Of a stretch of 52,253 bases of DNA, positions 1-10,810 are shown piece by piece. Under the pieces are notes generated by a model. The model had not been told where the DNA came from and made no database searches. It saw only the letters and a program-made list of their open reading frames with translations. The stretch spans positions 1 to 52,253 of the forward strand of contig JAKAVN010000005.1 of NCBI GenBank assembly GCA_021827495.1, written 5' to 3'. Position 1 is the first letter of the stretch. Each line of letters opens with the position of its first letter. This DNA is from Deltaproteobacteria bacterium. GTDB lineage: Bacteria; Desulfobacterota; Binatia; Binatales; Binataceae. Both the position numbers and the translations under genes were made by a program.

Positions 1-165
1 CTGACGGCTGAGACCACCATGACGATCACAGGGGACGCGTGGACAGGGTTTGCCGCTGACCGCTGGACCTACAACGGCGGAACCTTTGGTCCATATTCGG
101 TCACAGCCAATTATTCGGGCCTGCCGCTCGGTTGGCTGGTGTTGCTGCCTTCGGGACTGCAGTAG
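1..165 (+). CDS. C-terminal end of an unidentified protein (truncated by window start)
   Basis: Open frame from base 1 to TAG at 163-165: LTAETTMTITGDAWTGFAADRWTYNGGTFGPYSVTANYSGLPLGWLVLLPSGLQ*. Confidence 0.55.
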   Translation: MTAETTMTITGDAWTGFAADRWTYNGGTFGPYSVTANYSGLPLGWLVLLPSGLQ

Positions 166-258
166 TGCAGGGCAAAAATCCGTGGATCGCACGAAGGGTG
201 AAGCGTCTGGGTCTTTAGACGGCAATCTGGTATGTTCTCAAAATGCGGGAGAACGCTC

Positions 259-669
259 ATGAACAAAAATACACTCGTAGCGGCATTGGCGCTCGTAGTC
301 GTTGGCGGCTGGCCGGTTGGCATCCGAGCGCAGGAGGCGCCGCCCTCAACGCAGTACTCTGGACCCGTTGTGCACAGCGCCAAACCCCTGACGCCCGAGG
401 AATTGCAAAAGGAGCGCGAGAGCGTCGCAGAGTATTGCCGCACGCACCAATGCGGCTCGGCCGTTGTGGGACCCAACTTCCTTCCGGGCGCGATGGAATC
501 GGCCGACCGGGCAATCCACCGTATCCCCTCCGGTTTCGCCCCCGGCGTGGCGAATCCCAACGATCTCATTCAGTGCGAAAGAGACCCGGCCCATCCTAAC
601 GGGCCCGAGATCTGCTACAGGGCCGGTGACCATAGCAGAGTGTACTCAGGTACCCCCGGTCCAAATTGA
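259..669 (+). CDS. Small secreted hypothetical protein
   Basis: ORF with a signal-peptide-like N-terminus (MNKNTLVAALALVVVGGWPVGIRAQE); internal start preferred over 232. Confidence 0.5.
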   Translation: MNKNTLVAALALVVVGGWPVGIRAQEAPPSTQYSGPVVHSAKPLTPEELQKERESVAEYCRTHQCGSAVVGPNFLPGAMESADRAIHRIPSGFAPGVANPNDLIQCERDPAHPNGPEICYRAGDHSRVYSGTPGPN

Positions 670-893
670 CACTGCCAAAACAATTGCTTTCCAGTTTGGG
701 GCCGTAACGGCACTGGCACGCATCCCCGATCTCGATACATCAGGTTCGCACCGCTGGCCCGCACATCTGGCTCGCACATATTGGCCGATTCGAAACCGGG
801 CGCGGTTAACGCTACAATCGCGCCTGTTTCCGGGCGCATCGAGAGCGCGCTCTTTTGGCCCGGTTGGCCGGCTTTCCCGCGACAGGAGTAGCG

Positions 894-2156
894 ATGGGAT
901 CGGAACTGCTCAGCGGATTCAGGATGCTCGACTTCGCCGACGAGAAGGGCGCGCTGTGCGGCAAAATCTTCGCCGACTTGGGCGCCGACGTGATCAAGGT
1001 TGAGCCGCCCCAGGGCTGCCCGACGCGGCGAATCCCGCCGTTCCTCGACGACCTCCCGGACGCCGACCGCGGGCTTTATTTCATCGCCTACCAGGCCGGC
1101 AAGCGCTCGGTGACGCTGAACCTCGGCTCGCCCGATGGCCGCGCGCTGCTCGAAGACCTGGTGCGCAAGTCCGACTTCCTGCTGGAGTCGTTTCCCGTCG
1201 GCTACATGGACTCGCTCGGCCTTGGCTACGAGCGGCTCGCCGAGCTCAACCAGCGGCTCATCTACGCATCGATCACGCCCTTCGGCGACAAGGGTCCGGG
1301 CAAGGATTACAAGGCCTACGACATCGTCTCTTGGGCCTCGGGCGGCCCGATGTTCATGATGGGCGAGGCGGGCAAGCCGCCGCTGGAGATGAGCCTGCCG
1401 CAAGCCGGGCTGCACGCCGGCGCCGAGGCCGCGGTCGCCTCGCTGCTCGCGCATTACCCGCGCGAGATCGAAGGGCGCGGCCAGCGCGTGGTGGTTGACA
1501 TGCAGGCCTGCGTCGCCTGGACGTTGATGAACGAGCAGGCGATGCCGATCATGCACGGCGATTACATACGGCGCAGCGGGGTCTATTACACGGCGACCGG
1601 CACGCGGCGCAAAGTCGTTTACACCTGCAAGGACGGCTACATCTCGACCCTGCTCGCGGGCGGTCCCGGGGTCGGGGCAATTTCGATGAAGGCGATGGTC
1701 GCGTGGATGAAGGAGCGCGGAGCCGCCGCGGACTGGATGATCGGGAAGGACTGGGCGAGCTGGGCGCCGGGGATTCTGATGGAGGCGACCGACACGGATC
1801 GCCAAGAGATAGCGGACCTCGAAGAACGCGTCGAGCGCTTTTTCAGCCCGATGACCAAGCGCGAAATCTACACCGAGGGCCTCAAGCGGCGCATCCTGCT
1901 GGCGCCGGTGGCGACTGCCGCCGATATCGCCGATGACGAGCAGCTCAAGGCGCGCAACTACTTCGTCCGCGTCGAGCACGACACGCTCGGGCGCACGCTC
2001 ACGATGCCCGGCGCGTTTGCCAAGTTCAGCCTGACGCCGGTCGGTCCGGAACTCCGCGCGCCGCGCCTGGGCGAGCATAACGGCGAGGTTTGGGGCAAGC
2101 TTTTGGGAATCGACGGCGCACGGCTTGGCCGTCTGCGCGCAATTGGGGCAATCTGA
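894..2156 (+). CDS. Class III (CaiB/BaiF family) CoA-transferase
   Basis: N-term LSGFRMLDFADEKGALCGKIFADLGADVIKVEPPQG, typical of the family; RBS acaggag upstream of ATG 894. Confidence 0.9.
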   Translation: MGSELLSGFRMLDFADEKGALCGKIFADLGADVIKVEPPQGCPTRRIPPFLDDLPDADRGLYFIAYQAGKRSVTLNLGSPDGRALLEDLVRKSDFLLESFPVGYMDSLGLGYERLAELNQRLIYASITPFGDKGPGKDYKAYDIVSWASGGPMFMMGEAGKPPLEMSLPQAGLHAGAEAAVASLLAHYPREIEGRGQRVVVDMQACVAWTLMNEQAMPIMHGDYIRRSGVYYTATGTRRKVVYTCKDGYISTLLAGGPGVGAISMKAMVAWMKERGAAADWMIGKDWASWAPGILMEATDTDRQEIADLEERVERFFSPMTKREIYTEGLKRRILLAPVATAADIADDEQLKARNYFVRVEHDTLGRTLTMPGAFAKFSLTPVGPELRAPRLGEHNGEVWGKLLGIDGARLGRLRAIGAI

Positions 2157-2191
2157 CGGGCGGCGCACAATCTGGTGAGCAGGAAACTTCG

Positions 2192-3412
2192 ATGAGACGT
2201 TACGCGCTTGAGGGAGTGCATGTGCTGGACTTTTCCTGGGTCGGAGTCGGGCCGATCACGACCAAGTACCTGGGCGACAACGGCGCCGACGTTATCCGGG
2301 TCGAGTCACTGGCGCGGCCCGACGTTCTGCGTCTCGCGCCGCCCTGGAAGGACGCCCAGCCCGGCATCGACCGCAGCCAGTTCTTCGCCAGCTACAACAC
2401 CTCGAAACGGAGCATCGCGCTGGATTTGAGCAAGCCCAAAGCGCGCGCGCTGGTGCTGAAGCTGCTGCCGTGGGCCGATATCGTGGCCGAGAGCTTCACG
2501 CCCAAGGCGCTGCGCAAATGGGAACTCGACTACGAGCATCTGCGCGCGCTCAAGCCCGACCTGATCATGCTTTCGACCTGCATGCAGGGTCAGACCGGGC
2601 CCAACGCGCTCTATCCGGGATACGGACAGTTGATGGCGGCGCTCAGCGGCTTCTATCATATCTCGGGCTATTCGCCCGGCGAGCCGCCATGTCCACCGTA
2701 CGGGGCGTATAGTGATTTCATCGCGCCGCGCTTTTCGGCCTGTGCGCTGCTCGCCGCGCTCGACTATCGCCGGCGCACCGGGCGCGGACAGTATATCGAC
2801 ATGTCGCAGTACGAGGCCGCGCTGCACAACCTTGCGCCGGCGCTGATCGACTATTTCGCGGCCGGCCGCGTAGCGGGGCCGCAGGGCAACCGCTCCGAGC
2901 GTTACGCGCCGCACGGCGCCTATCGATGCGCCGACCTCGACGGACAGGAGCGATGGCTCGCGCTGGCGGTCGCCAACGACGAGGAGTGGGGCGCAATGCT
3001 AGCCGCGTTGGAGAATCCGCCGGCCACCGAGCGCTTCGCCACGATGGAGCGCCGCATGCATAATCGCGCGGCGCTCGACGAGTTCGTCGGCGCCCTGGTG
3101 CGCGAGCGCGACGCTGACGCGCTGGCCGCGACACTGCAGGCCGCCGGCGTCTCCGCCTATCCGGTGCAGAACTGCGTCGATATCCATCGCGACGACAATC
3201 TCGAGGCCTTCGGCTTCTGGCATTGGCTCGATCACAAGGTGATGGGTCCGTCGCCCTACGACGGCCTCGCGCATCGGCTCAGCCGCACTCCCGGCGAGTT
3301 GCGCAGCCCGGCCCCGGCGCTCGGGCAGCACAACGACGAGGTGCTGGGCGGATTGCTGGGGCTGGACGCGGCCGAGATCGCGCGGCTCAAAGAGGAGCGG
3401 GTGATCTTTTGA
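2192..3412 (+). CDS. Class III (CaiB/BaiF family) CoA-transferase, second subunit/paralogue
   Basis: LEGVHVLDFSWVGVGPITTKYLGDNGADVIRVES; immediately downstream of and co-directional with the first CoA-transferase. Confidence 0.9.
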   Translation: MRRYALEGVHVLDFSWVGVGPITTKYLGDNGADVIRVESLARPDVLRLAPPWKDAQPGIDRSQFFASYNTSKRSIALDLSKPKARALVLKLLPWADIVAESFTPKALRKWELDYEHLRALKPDLIMLSTCMQGQTGPNALYPGYGQLMAALSGFYHISGYSPGEPPCPPYGAYSDFIAPRFSACALLAALDYRRRTGRGQYIDMSQYEAALHNLAPALIDYFAAGRVAGPQGNRSERYAPHGAYRCADLDGQERWLALAVANDEEWGAMLAALENPPATERFATMERRMHNRAALDEFVGALVRERDADALAATLQAAGVSAYPVQNCVDIHRDDNLEAFGFWHWLDHKVMGPSPYDGLAHRLSRTPGELRSPAPALGQHNDEVLGGLLGLDAAEIARLKEERVIF

Positions 3413-3505
3413 GCCGCCGCGGCGCTGCCCCGGGCGCATCGTTGACCGCACCGGCCAGCGTCGAGGCGCGCGGCGCCGCCGCCGCATCGCGCGCTGGAGC
3501 GTGAT

Positions 3506-4750
3506 TTGCGTTACGAGATGATGATCGCGCTGCGCTATCTGCGCGCGCGGCGCAAAGACGCCTTTATCTCGATCACCACCCTGTTCACGGCGGTGGGCGT
3601 GATGATCGGCGTGGCCGCGTTGGTCGTGATGCTGGCCGTGATGAGCGGGTTCGAGACCAACCTGCGCCAGCGGATGCTCAGCCTGAGTCCGCAGGTGCAG
3701 GTGCAAAGCTTCAGCGGCGCGATCGCCGACTACGGGGCGATTCAGGGCCGCATCGATCGTACGGCCGGCGTGGCCGGATCGGACCCGTTTATCGTGGGCC
3801 AAGGCCTAATCAGTTCGGCGCACGGGCTTTCGGGCATCGTGGTACGCGGAGTGGAGCCGCGCAACCCGGTGATTGCCGCGCAACTTCAGCGCTACGTCGG
3901 CGCGGCGGCCTTGCGGGCGCTCGAGCGCAGCTACCCAGCCGGCGCCGGCGCGGCGCATCCGCTCAGCGGCCTGCTGCTCGGCGCGGCGCTGGCCGACAAG
4001 CTAAAGGTTAAACCCGGCGACCCGGTGCGAATAGTCGCGCCGATAATTTCGGGCCCCAATGCCCAGCTCAGCACCCGCAGCGCGGATTTCCGGGTCGCGG
4101 CGGTCTTCGATTCGGGCGTCCAATTCATCGACAGCGAAGTGATCTTCATGGGCCTCGGCACGGCGCAGGACTTCTTCGGACGCCCGGGCAAGGCCGACGG
4201 AATCGAGGTGAAGCTTCATAACCTCGACGCGACGACCGCAGTCACCAGCGCGCTGCGCGGAGCCCTGGGCCACAAGTTTCGGGTGAGCAACTGGATGGAG
4301 TACGACCAGGCGGCGTCGGCCGGGTTTGCGATGCTCAAGCGGGTCTATGCGCTGGTGCTGCTGCTGCTGATCGGTGTGGCGGCGTTCAACCTGATCGCGA
4401 CGCTAATCATGGTCGTGATGGAAAAGCGCAAAGATATCGCGGTGCTGCTGGCGATGGGCGCGACCCCGGCCGAGGTGCGCCGCATCTTCCAGCTCAAGGG
4501 GATAATCGTCGGCGCGGCCGGGACCGCGATGGGGCTGGGGATCGGCACCCTGACCTGCTTTGCGCTCTCCCGCTACCAGTTCATCCATATTCCGCGCAAA
4601 ATCTACGGCATTTCAACCCTGCCGATCGACGCCGAGCCGCTAAGCTTCGTGCTGGTCGCGGTGGCGTCGATGGTGCTGTGTTACCTGGCGACGATCTATC
4701 CGGCGCGGCAGGCCTCGCGCGAGACGCCGGTCGAGGTTTTCCGCTCCTAG
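3506..4750 (+). CDS. LolC/LolE-type lipoprotein-releasing ABC transporter permease (FtsX-like)
   Basis: MRYEMMIALRYLRARRKDAFISITTLFTAVGVMIGVAALVVMLAVMSGFE; C-terminal FtsX-like region ending YPARQASRETPVEVFRS; TTG start. Confidence 0.85.
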   Translation: MRYEMMIALRYLRARRKDAFISITTLFTAVGVMIGVAALVVMLAVMSGFETNLRQRMLSLSPQVQVQSFSGAIADYGAIQGRIDRTAGVAGSDPFIVGQGLISSAHGLSGIVVRGVEPRNPVIAAQLQRYVGAAALRALERSYPAGAGAAHPLSGLLLGAALADKLKVKPGDPVRIVAPIISGPNAQLSTRSADFRVAAVFDSGVQFIDSEVIFMGLGTAQDFFGRPGKADGIEVKLHNLDATTAVTSALRGALGHKFRVSNWMEYDQAASAGFAMLKRVYALVLLLLIGVAAFNLIATLIMVVMEKRKDIAVLLAMGATPAEVRRIFQLKGIIVGAAGTAMGLGIGTLTCFALSRYQFIHIPRKIYGISTLPIDAEPLSFVLVAVASMVLCYLATIYPARQASRETPVEVFRS

Positions 4751-4871
4751 GAACGGCCTCGATTTCCGCGGCGAGCGGCAAAGGGAACTGTGCCCTCCGC
4801 GCGTGGCGGCACAAGCGACTCTGCTCGGCGGTGCCGCCAGCAATCTTGGGCGGCGGATTATGCGGGAGAGT

Positions 4872-5159
4872 CTACTGGTTGGAACGGTCGATGGCGTTGG
4901 AAGGCTTGGCCACCAGCTTAGGCTTGCGAATCACGAGCGTCTCGTGACCGCGAACTTTGATCGTGCGGGCGGACTCCGACTGCGAAATGGAGCGTGCACC
5001 GTCGGATTCGTTAGGCCTGGGCCGTGCCGTGGTTCGCCGTCGACGCCAGTTACTCAGCTCTTGCGATAGCTTGGTAGCCAGCGATTCGTTATTCTGGTCA
5101 GCGTCCATGGCGGACTCGTTTTCCTTCTGGTTATCGTTTGGCGGATCCTGCGAACTCAT
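4872..5159 (-). CDS. Small charged hypothetical protein
   Basis: 95-aa ORF with GGAGGAGG upstream, although the spacing to ATG is long; no family recognised. Confidence 0.4.
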   Translation of the reverse strand: MSSQDPPNDNQKENESAMDADQNNESLATKLSQELSNWRRRRTTARPRPNESDGARSISQSESARTIKVRGHETLVIRKPKLVAKPSNAIDRSNQ

Positions 5160-5440
5160 GTGAAATATCTTTTTGTTCCTCCTCCGCCAGGTTCAATCCT
5201 GGCGATAAAAATGTCCTAAGACCGGCGGCTAAAACGAACGAGGCTCTGGGTCCGCCTGATAAGACGCGACGCTGGGTGGCCTCTTCACCTGTTTTTCTTG
5301 TTCATTCAATGCCGGCGGCGGCGGTTTGTCACACGCTCCGGCCTTACGCGGATTTTCGGAATGTTATCGGGATGATTGCGGGTCTATTTCTGGCTCCGCG
5401 GCCCTCAGCGAACCGCAGGTTGTGTGGTCGGCTCCTATAG

Positions 5441-5770
5441 CTAGGCAAAGAGGCTCTGCAGGCGAAGCGCCAACCCCATGTCGCCTGCGATCTTCAGCTT
5501 TCCGGTCATGAAAGCCATCTGACCATTCAGCTTGCCATTGACCATGTCCACGTAATCCTTGGCGGTCATGGAGATAGTGATGTTGGGAGAGGCGGCCTTT
5601 CCTTCCTTAACTTCGCACTGTTCGTTCGCGATTATTGCATGCCACTGGCCGCCACCGTCGCCGGAGAGATCGAACTGGTAGGTCGCATTAAGGCCCTTCG
5701 CGGCGTCCTTTTTGAACCGCGAAGTCATGTTGTCAAAGACTTCTTTGCACGAAGACGCAGTCTCAGCCAT
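5441..5770 (-). CDS. SCP2 sterol-binding domain protein
   Basis: Translation MAETASSCKEVFDNMTSRF...ISMTAKDYVDMVNGKLNGQMAFMTGKLKIAGDMGLALRLQSLF matches the SCP2 domain pattern. Confidence 0.85.
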   Translation of the reverse strand: MAETASSCKEVFDNMTSRFKKDAAKGLNATYQFDLSGDGGGQWHAIIANEQCEVKEGKAASPNITISMTAKDYVDMVNGKLNGQMAFMTGKLKIAGDMGLALRLQSLFA

Positions 5771-5821
5771 TTGTAAACGGGGCCTCCTGAAGGGGCTCAG
5801 TGGGAAAGGTTCCTGAAGCCA

Positions 5822-5850
5822 GTCTAAGCGTCAGCCCAAAAGAATGTCAA
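5822..5850 (-). promoter_or_regulatory. Sigma70-like promoter of the SCP2 gene
   Basis: Minus strand TTGACA (5850-5845), 17-nt spacer, TTAGAC (5827-5822), upstream of the SCP2 start at 5770. Confidence 0.55.
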
Positions 5851-5896
5851 TAGCTATGCCATATCACCCGCGGCGGATTATCCCTCATTAACCCCC

Positions 5897-5948
5897 TTAT
5901 CATGGCCGCTTATCATGGCCGCTTATTATGGCCGCCTATCATGGCCGC
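5897..5948. repeat. 13-bp tandem repeat, 4 copies (YTATYATGGCCGC)
   Basis: ttatcatggccgc / ttatcatggccgc / ttattatggccgc / ctatcatggccgc read directly. Confidence 0.9.
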
Positions 5949-6285
5949 CTACCGGTGACCCCGCTGGTGTGTCATAGCCAAAACCTACGGGGCAAGAAGC
6001 CCGCCAATCGCGGCATCAGCAGAATCCGGCTGAACTGTGACGGCCTACCGTGCAACGTGCGACGCCTGCGCTCGAGTCGTGGTGCAAAGCGGCCCGGACG
6101 CACGGGAAACCTATCGGTTTTCCGTGCGGCGGAGATGCGTAAATAGACGCGATGGGTTAGCCGGTTACCGCAAAGGGACTGGCGGCAGCATGTCTGGGTT
6201 GGTCAGTTTTGCACCTGCGACACGCCCCTCTGTTCAAGGCCATTTATCGGCGCTCGCCGGCTTTCACCTAAACCCGAGCACCTTG

Positions 6286-7821
6286 CTAGAAGCCGAATAC
6301 CCTGCCCGGTGCTACGCGAATCAGGTTGCTACGCACTTTGACTGGCGCCGCGCCCTCGGCGATCGTCACCGCACGCAGGCGGTCGAGGTCGTTAGCAACT
6401 GTGCCGTCGAGATACGCGTCACTCCCAATCACCTTGACCGTGACGCCGCTCAACCCCGCGCTGGCCAGAGCCTGTGAGATCTGGACCTGGCGAGAGGCCC
6501 ACAGCGCCGTGTCAGTGGTCGTTTGATCGATAACGTCGGTGGCTCCGCTCACGCCGCGCGCGGTTCGCACGGCCAGACGTTTGTCGTTATCGTCGAAGAC
6601 CTTGCCGTAGAGCGTCACTACGCCCCCGTTGGTATAGGCATTGACCTGGTTAAGCTTGCGATTGGAGTGCAGCGCCGCCTGGACCCGCTCCAACAAGGTG
6701 GATTTCGGCGGCCGCGCCGAGACCAGCTCGCGCCGCCGCCGCCTGGGGCGGAGCTTTGCGGCAGGAGCGGCTTCCGGCGTAACCGGCGCAGAGACTTCCA
6801 TTGCGGGCGACGGCGTAGCTGACGCCGCGGCGGGCGGCGCGAAGGCGTACTCGGGGGAAGAGCTCGCATCGAGGACCGCGACCTTGGAGGCGAGGCTCGA
6901 GTCGATAGCGCCAGCATGGGCGGCGTCGCGCGCGAAGATTATCGGATAGTCGGCTTTCACTTCGCCGCCGTTGAAGGGCGCAAAAGTCCATCCCATCATC
7001 GACTTGACCACCGCCGCGTCGAGCTCCGGGTTGGACGCGGTCGAGGTACGCACCGCGGCGCCGGTTACCGCTCCGCTGGGCGCCACCGTCAGCCGCACCA
7101 TCATCCCGTCGTCGACCGCCGACCCGCCCGCCAGCACGCCGCGGTAGTCGTCGAGCAGCCCGCCCTTGCCGGCCTCGAAGAGCTTGCGCGCCGCGTTCGT
7201 ACCACGCTCGGGTGCCGCCGCCGACTCGCCGATCGTCTGAACCGCCAGGCTATGCGCCAGATCGACCGTCGGGCCGCTGGCCACGGCCGCCGGACTGGCC
7301 GTCGCGGCCGGAGACGCCACGGCCGTCTTCGGCGTGGAGGGCGTGGAGCTTAGATGGAGCGCGAGCAAGGCGCCGGCGGCCAACGCAACAACCGCCGCGG
7401 CCGAGTAGCCGATTATGCCTATCAGAGGCCGGCGCGGTTCGTCTCCGGCTTCGTCATCGGGTGGAATTGGCGGAGTGAAATCGGTCGCGGTCAATTTGTC
7501 TTGGGCGGGAACGTAGGTCTCGGGGCGCCGCCGCGGCGCTCCCGCGGCCCCACCGCCACGCGCCGCGCCGCTCGCGGGCGCGGGCTCGGTCACCGGCGGC
7601 GCGCCCGCGCTCACTGGCAGCCGCGCGCCGCAAAAATTGCACATCAGCTCGCCGGGCTCGGCCTTGCCGCCACACACCGGGCATTCGATTGCACCCTCGC
7701 CCGCCTCACCCATCGGCGCCGTGGCGGGCGCTGCCGAAGCGGCTACCAATGCAGTGCCGTCGGCCTCACAAAACGACTCGGCGTCGGGATAGCTCTTGGC
7801 GCATCGTGGACAGGTCTTCAT
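6286..7821 (-). CDS. Multidomain protein: N-terminal zinc ribbons, one TM segment, TonB-C/AgmX-like domain, C-terminal BON-type domain
   Basis: MKTCPRCAKSYPDAESFC and ECPVCGGKAEPGELMCNFCGARL; hydrophobic IGIIGYSAAAVVALAAGALLAL; GAVTGAAVRTSTASNPELDAAVVKSMMGWTFAP; BON-like VNAYTNGGVVTLYGKVFDDNDKRLAVRTARGVSGATDVID. Confidence 0.75.
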   Translation of the reverse strand: MKTCPRCAKSYPDAESFCEADGTALVAASAAPATAPMGEAGEGAIECPVCGGKAEPGELMCNFCGARLPVSAGAPPVTEPAPASGAARGGGAAGAPRRRPETYVPAQDKLTATDFTPPIPPDDEAGDEPRRPLIGIIGYSAAAVVALAAGALLALHLSSTPSTPKTAVASPAATASPAAVASGPTVDLAHSLAVQTIGESAAAPERGTNAARKLFEAGKGGLLDDYRGVLAGGSAVDDGMMVRLTVAPSGAVTGAAVRTSTASNPELDAAVVKSMMGWTFAPFNGGEVKADYPIIFARDAAHAGAIDSSLASKVAVLDASSSPEYAFAPPAAASATPSPAMEVSAPVTPEAAPAAKLRPRRRRRELVSARPPKSTLLERVQAALHSNRKLNQVNAYTNGGVVTLYGKVFDDNDKRLAVRTARGVSGATDVIDQTTTDTALWASRQVQISQALASAGLSGVTVKVIGSDAYLDGTVANDLDRLRAVTIAEGAAPVKVRSNLIRVAPGRVFGF

Positions 7822-7946
7822 GGCTCAAAGGTGGCCTCCTGATACATCGCCCGCTCCGATTTCAATGATATCCGCAGCGCCGCGCGCAAGGCTATGACCA
7901 CGCTACCGCAGGCTTGCGGCGCCTGCGCAAGCGCCGGACGCTGCCG

Positions 7947-8801
7947 CTATTGCCGCGCCATCACCTGGCTGTGGACCTGCTCCATCGCGGCGATCGCGCG
8001 CTCGGGGTCGCGCGCACTGGGGATTATCAGCCGCGAAACGCCCGCCTGGGCGAACGCATTGACCAGTTCGACGGTCAGCGGTCCATCCAGGCGCGGGCTG
8101 AGCGTGATTTCCAGCGGCGTCGCGCGGTTCTGCGCACTTTCGTGGCCGCGCAGCCGGGCGATCAGATCGCGCGTGTCGTGAAGATTCTCGGCGATCCCGT
8201 ACCATCCATCCGCCAGTTGCGCGGCCCGGCGCAGCGAGGGCTCGGTATGGCCTCCGAAGATGAGGGGCGGACGCGGCTGCTGGATCGGCTTGGGCATGAA
8301 CTTCACGCCCCCGACGCGGATCGTTCGCCCCTCGAACACCGGGTCCTTGCGGGTCCATAGCTGGTCCATCAGGGCCAGGTATTCGCGAGTGCGGCGCGCG
8401 CGGTCGGCAAACGTCATCTCCACCGCCGCGAATTCCTCTGCGAGCCATCCGATACCCACGCCGAAGATGAAGCGGCCGCCCGAGAGAACGTCCAGGCTGG
8501 CCACCGCCTTGGCGGTGGCGAACGCATTGCGCAGCGGTACGACGAAGATGCCGGTCGCGAGCCGGATGCGGCTGGTGACGGCGGCGGCGTAGGCTAGGGC
8601 CAAAAAAGGGTCATGCAGCGGCGTGTCGGGCGGCGCGGGCATCCTGCCGGCCGCGGCGTACGGGTAGCGCGATCTGTATTCGACCGGGAGGACGAGATGC
8701 TCGGGAATCCACAGCGACTCGAACCCCAGTTCCTCGGCCCGGCGCGCCACGCGGGCGAGGTCGGGGCCGGCAATCTGATAAAGAAACGTCGCGAATTTCA
8801 C
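7947..8801 (-). CDS. LLM-class flavin/F420-dependent oxidoreductase
   Basis: MKFATFLYQIAGPDLARVARRAEELGFESLWIPEHLVLP...RIRLATGIFVVPLRNAFATAKAVASLDVLSGGRFIFGVGIGW. Confidence 0.9.
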   Translation of the reverse strand: MKFATFLYQIAGPDLARVARRAEELGFESLWIPEHLVLPVEYRSRYPYAAAGRMPAPPDTPLHDPFLALAYAAAVTSRIRLATGIFVVPLRNAFATAKAVASLDVLSGGRFIFGVGIGWLAEEFAAVEMTFADRARRTREYLALMDQLWTRKDPVFEGRTIRVGGVKFMPKPIQQPRPPLIFGGHTEPSLRRAAQLADGWYGIAENLHDTRDLIARLRGHESAQNRATPLEITLSPRLDGPLTVELVNAFAQAGVSRLIIPSARDPERAIAAMEQVHSQVMARQ

Positions 8802-8929
8802 CCGCTCACCTCACGCACCCCGCGCAACCCTGGGCCACGCGCCTGGATTCCACGCCGCGGCGGGATCGCCGCGGCGGGCGCATCTCTCTCAGTACGCCCG
8901 CCACGGCCACACTCAGCGGCGCGCGCGAT

Positions 8930-9148
8930 TCAGACCTGACCGTTTTCGAGGCGGAAGCCTATCTTGACGTGGACCTGGAACTCAGGCTCGCCCTTGGGGT
9001 TGACCGATCCACGAATCTCCCGGACTTCGAACCAGTCGATGTTGCGCAGCGTCTGGCTGGCCTTTTTGAGCGCGTTGCGCACGCCCTGCTGGATGCTCTC
9101 GTCGGAGACTCCGACCACGTCGACTATCTTGTAGGTCTTCTCGGGCAT
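8930..9148 (-). CDS. Dodecin-family flavin-binding protein
   Basis: MPEKTYKIVDVVGVSDESIQQGVRNALKKASQTLRNIDWFEVREIRGSV...FQVHVKIGFRLE; RBS ggagaaaatcccATG. Confidence 0.9.
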   Translation of the reverse strand: MPEKTYKIVDVVGVSDESIQQGVRNALKKASQTLRNIDWFEVREIRGSVNPKGEPEFQVHVKIGFRLENGQV

Positions 9149-9226
9149 GGGATTTTCTCCTGGCGTTTGCACGCCTCGCTTACAGCAAGACCCCCCCAGC
9201 CGCCGCATCGCGGCGGCCATGCCGGT

Positions 9227-10693
<1,467 letters not shown>

Positions 10694-10810
10694 CCTGTTC
10701 GCTGAACCTGTGCCCAATCCTGCGCCGGCTCTGTACGCAATCGGGACTCGAACGCCCGCCCGCAACGAGCCCCCATTATAGCCGTATCGCGCCCGCGCCT
10801 GGCCAAGCGT

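Noticed and set aside
615-2168. 517-aa minus-strand ORF
   Set aside because: Antisense to a clear CoA-transferase; a high-GC shadow ORF with Arg/His-rich translation. The same applies to 12356-13390, 14204-15157, 15187-16269, 30340-31587, 31839-33197, 38020-39348 and 50150-51751.
5185-5204. CGCCAGG-ttcaat-CCTGGCG hairpin, briefly considered as a tRNA T-arm or the missing half of the truncated tRNA
   Set aside because: Stem/loop geometry does not fit a T-arm (6-nt loop) and no CCA or acceptor strand follows; probably just a leader hairpin or terminator.
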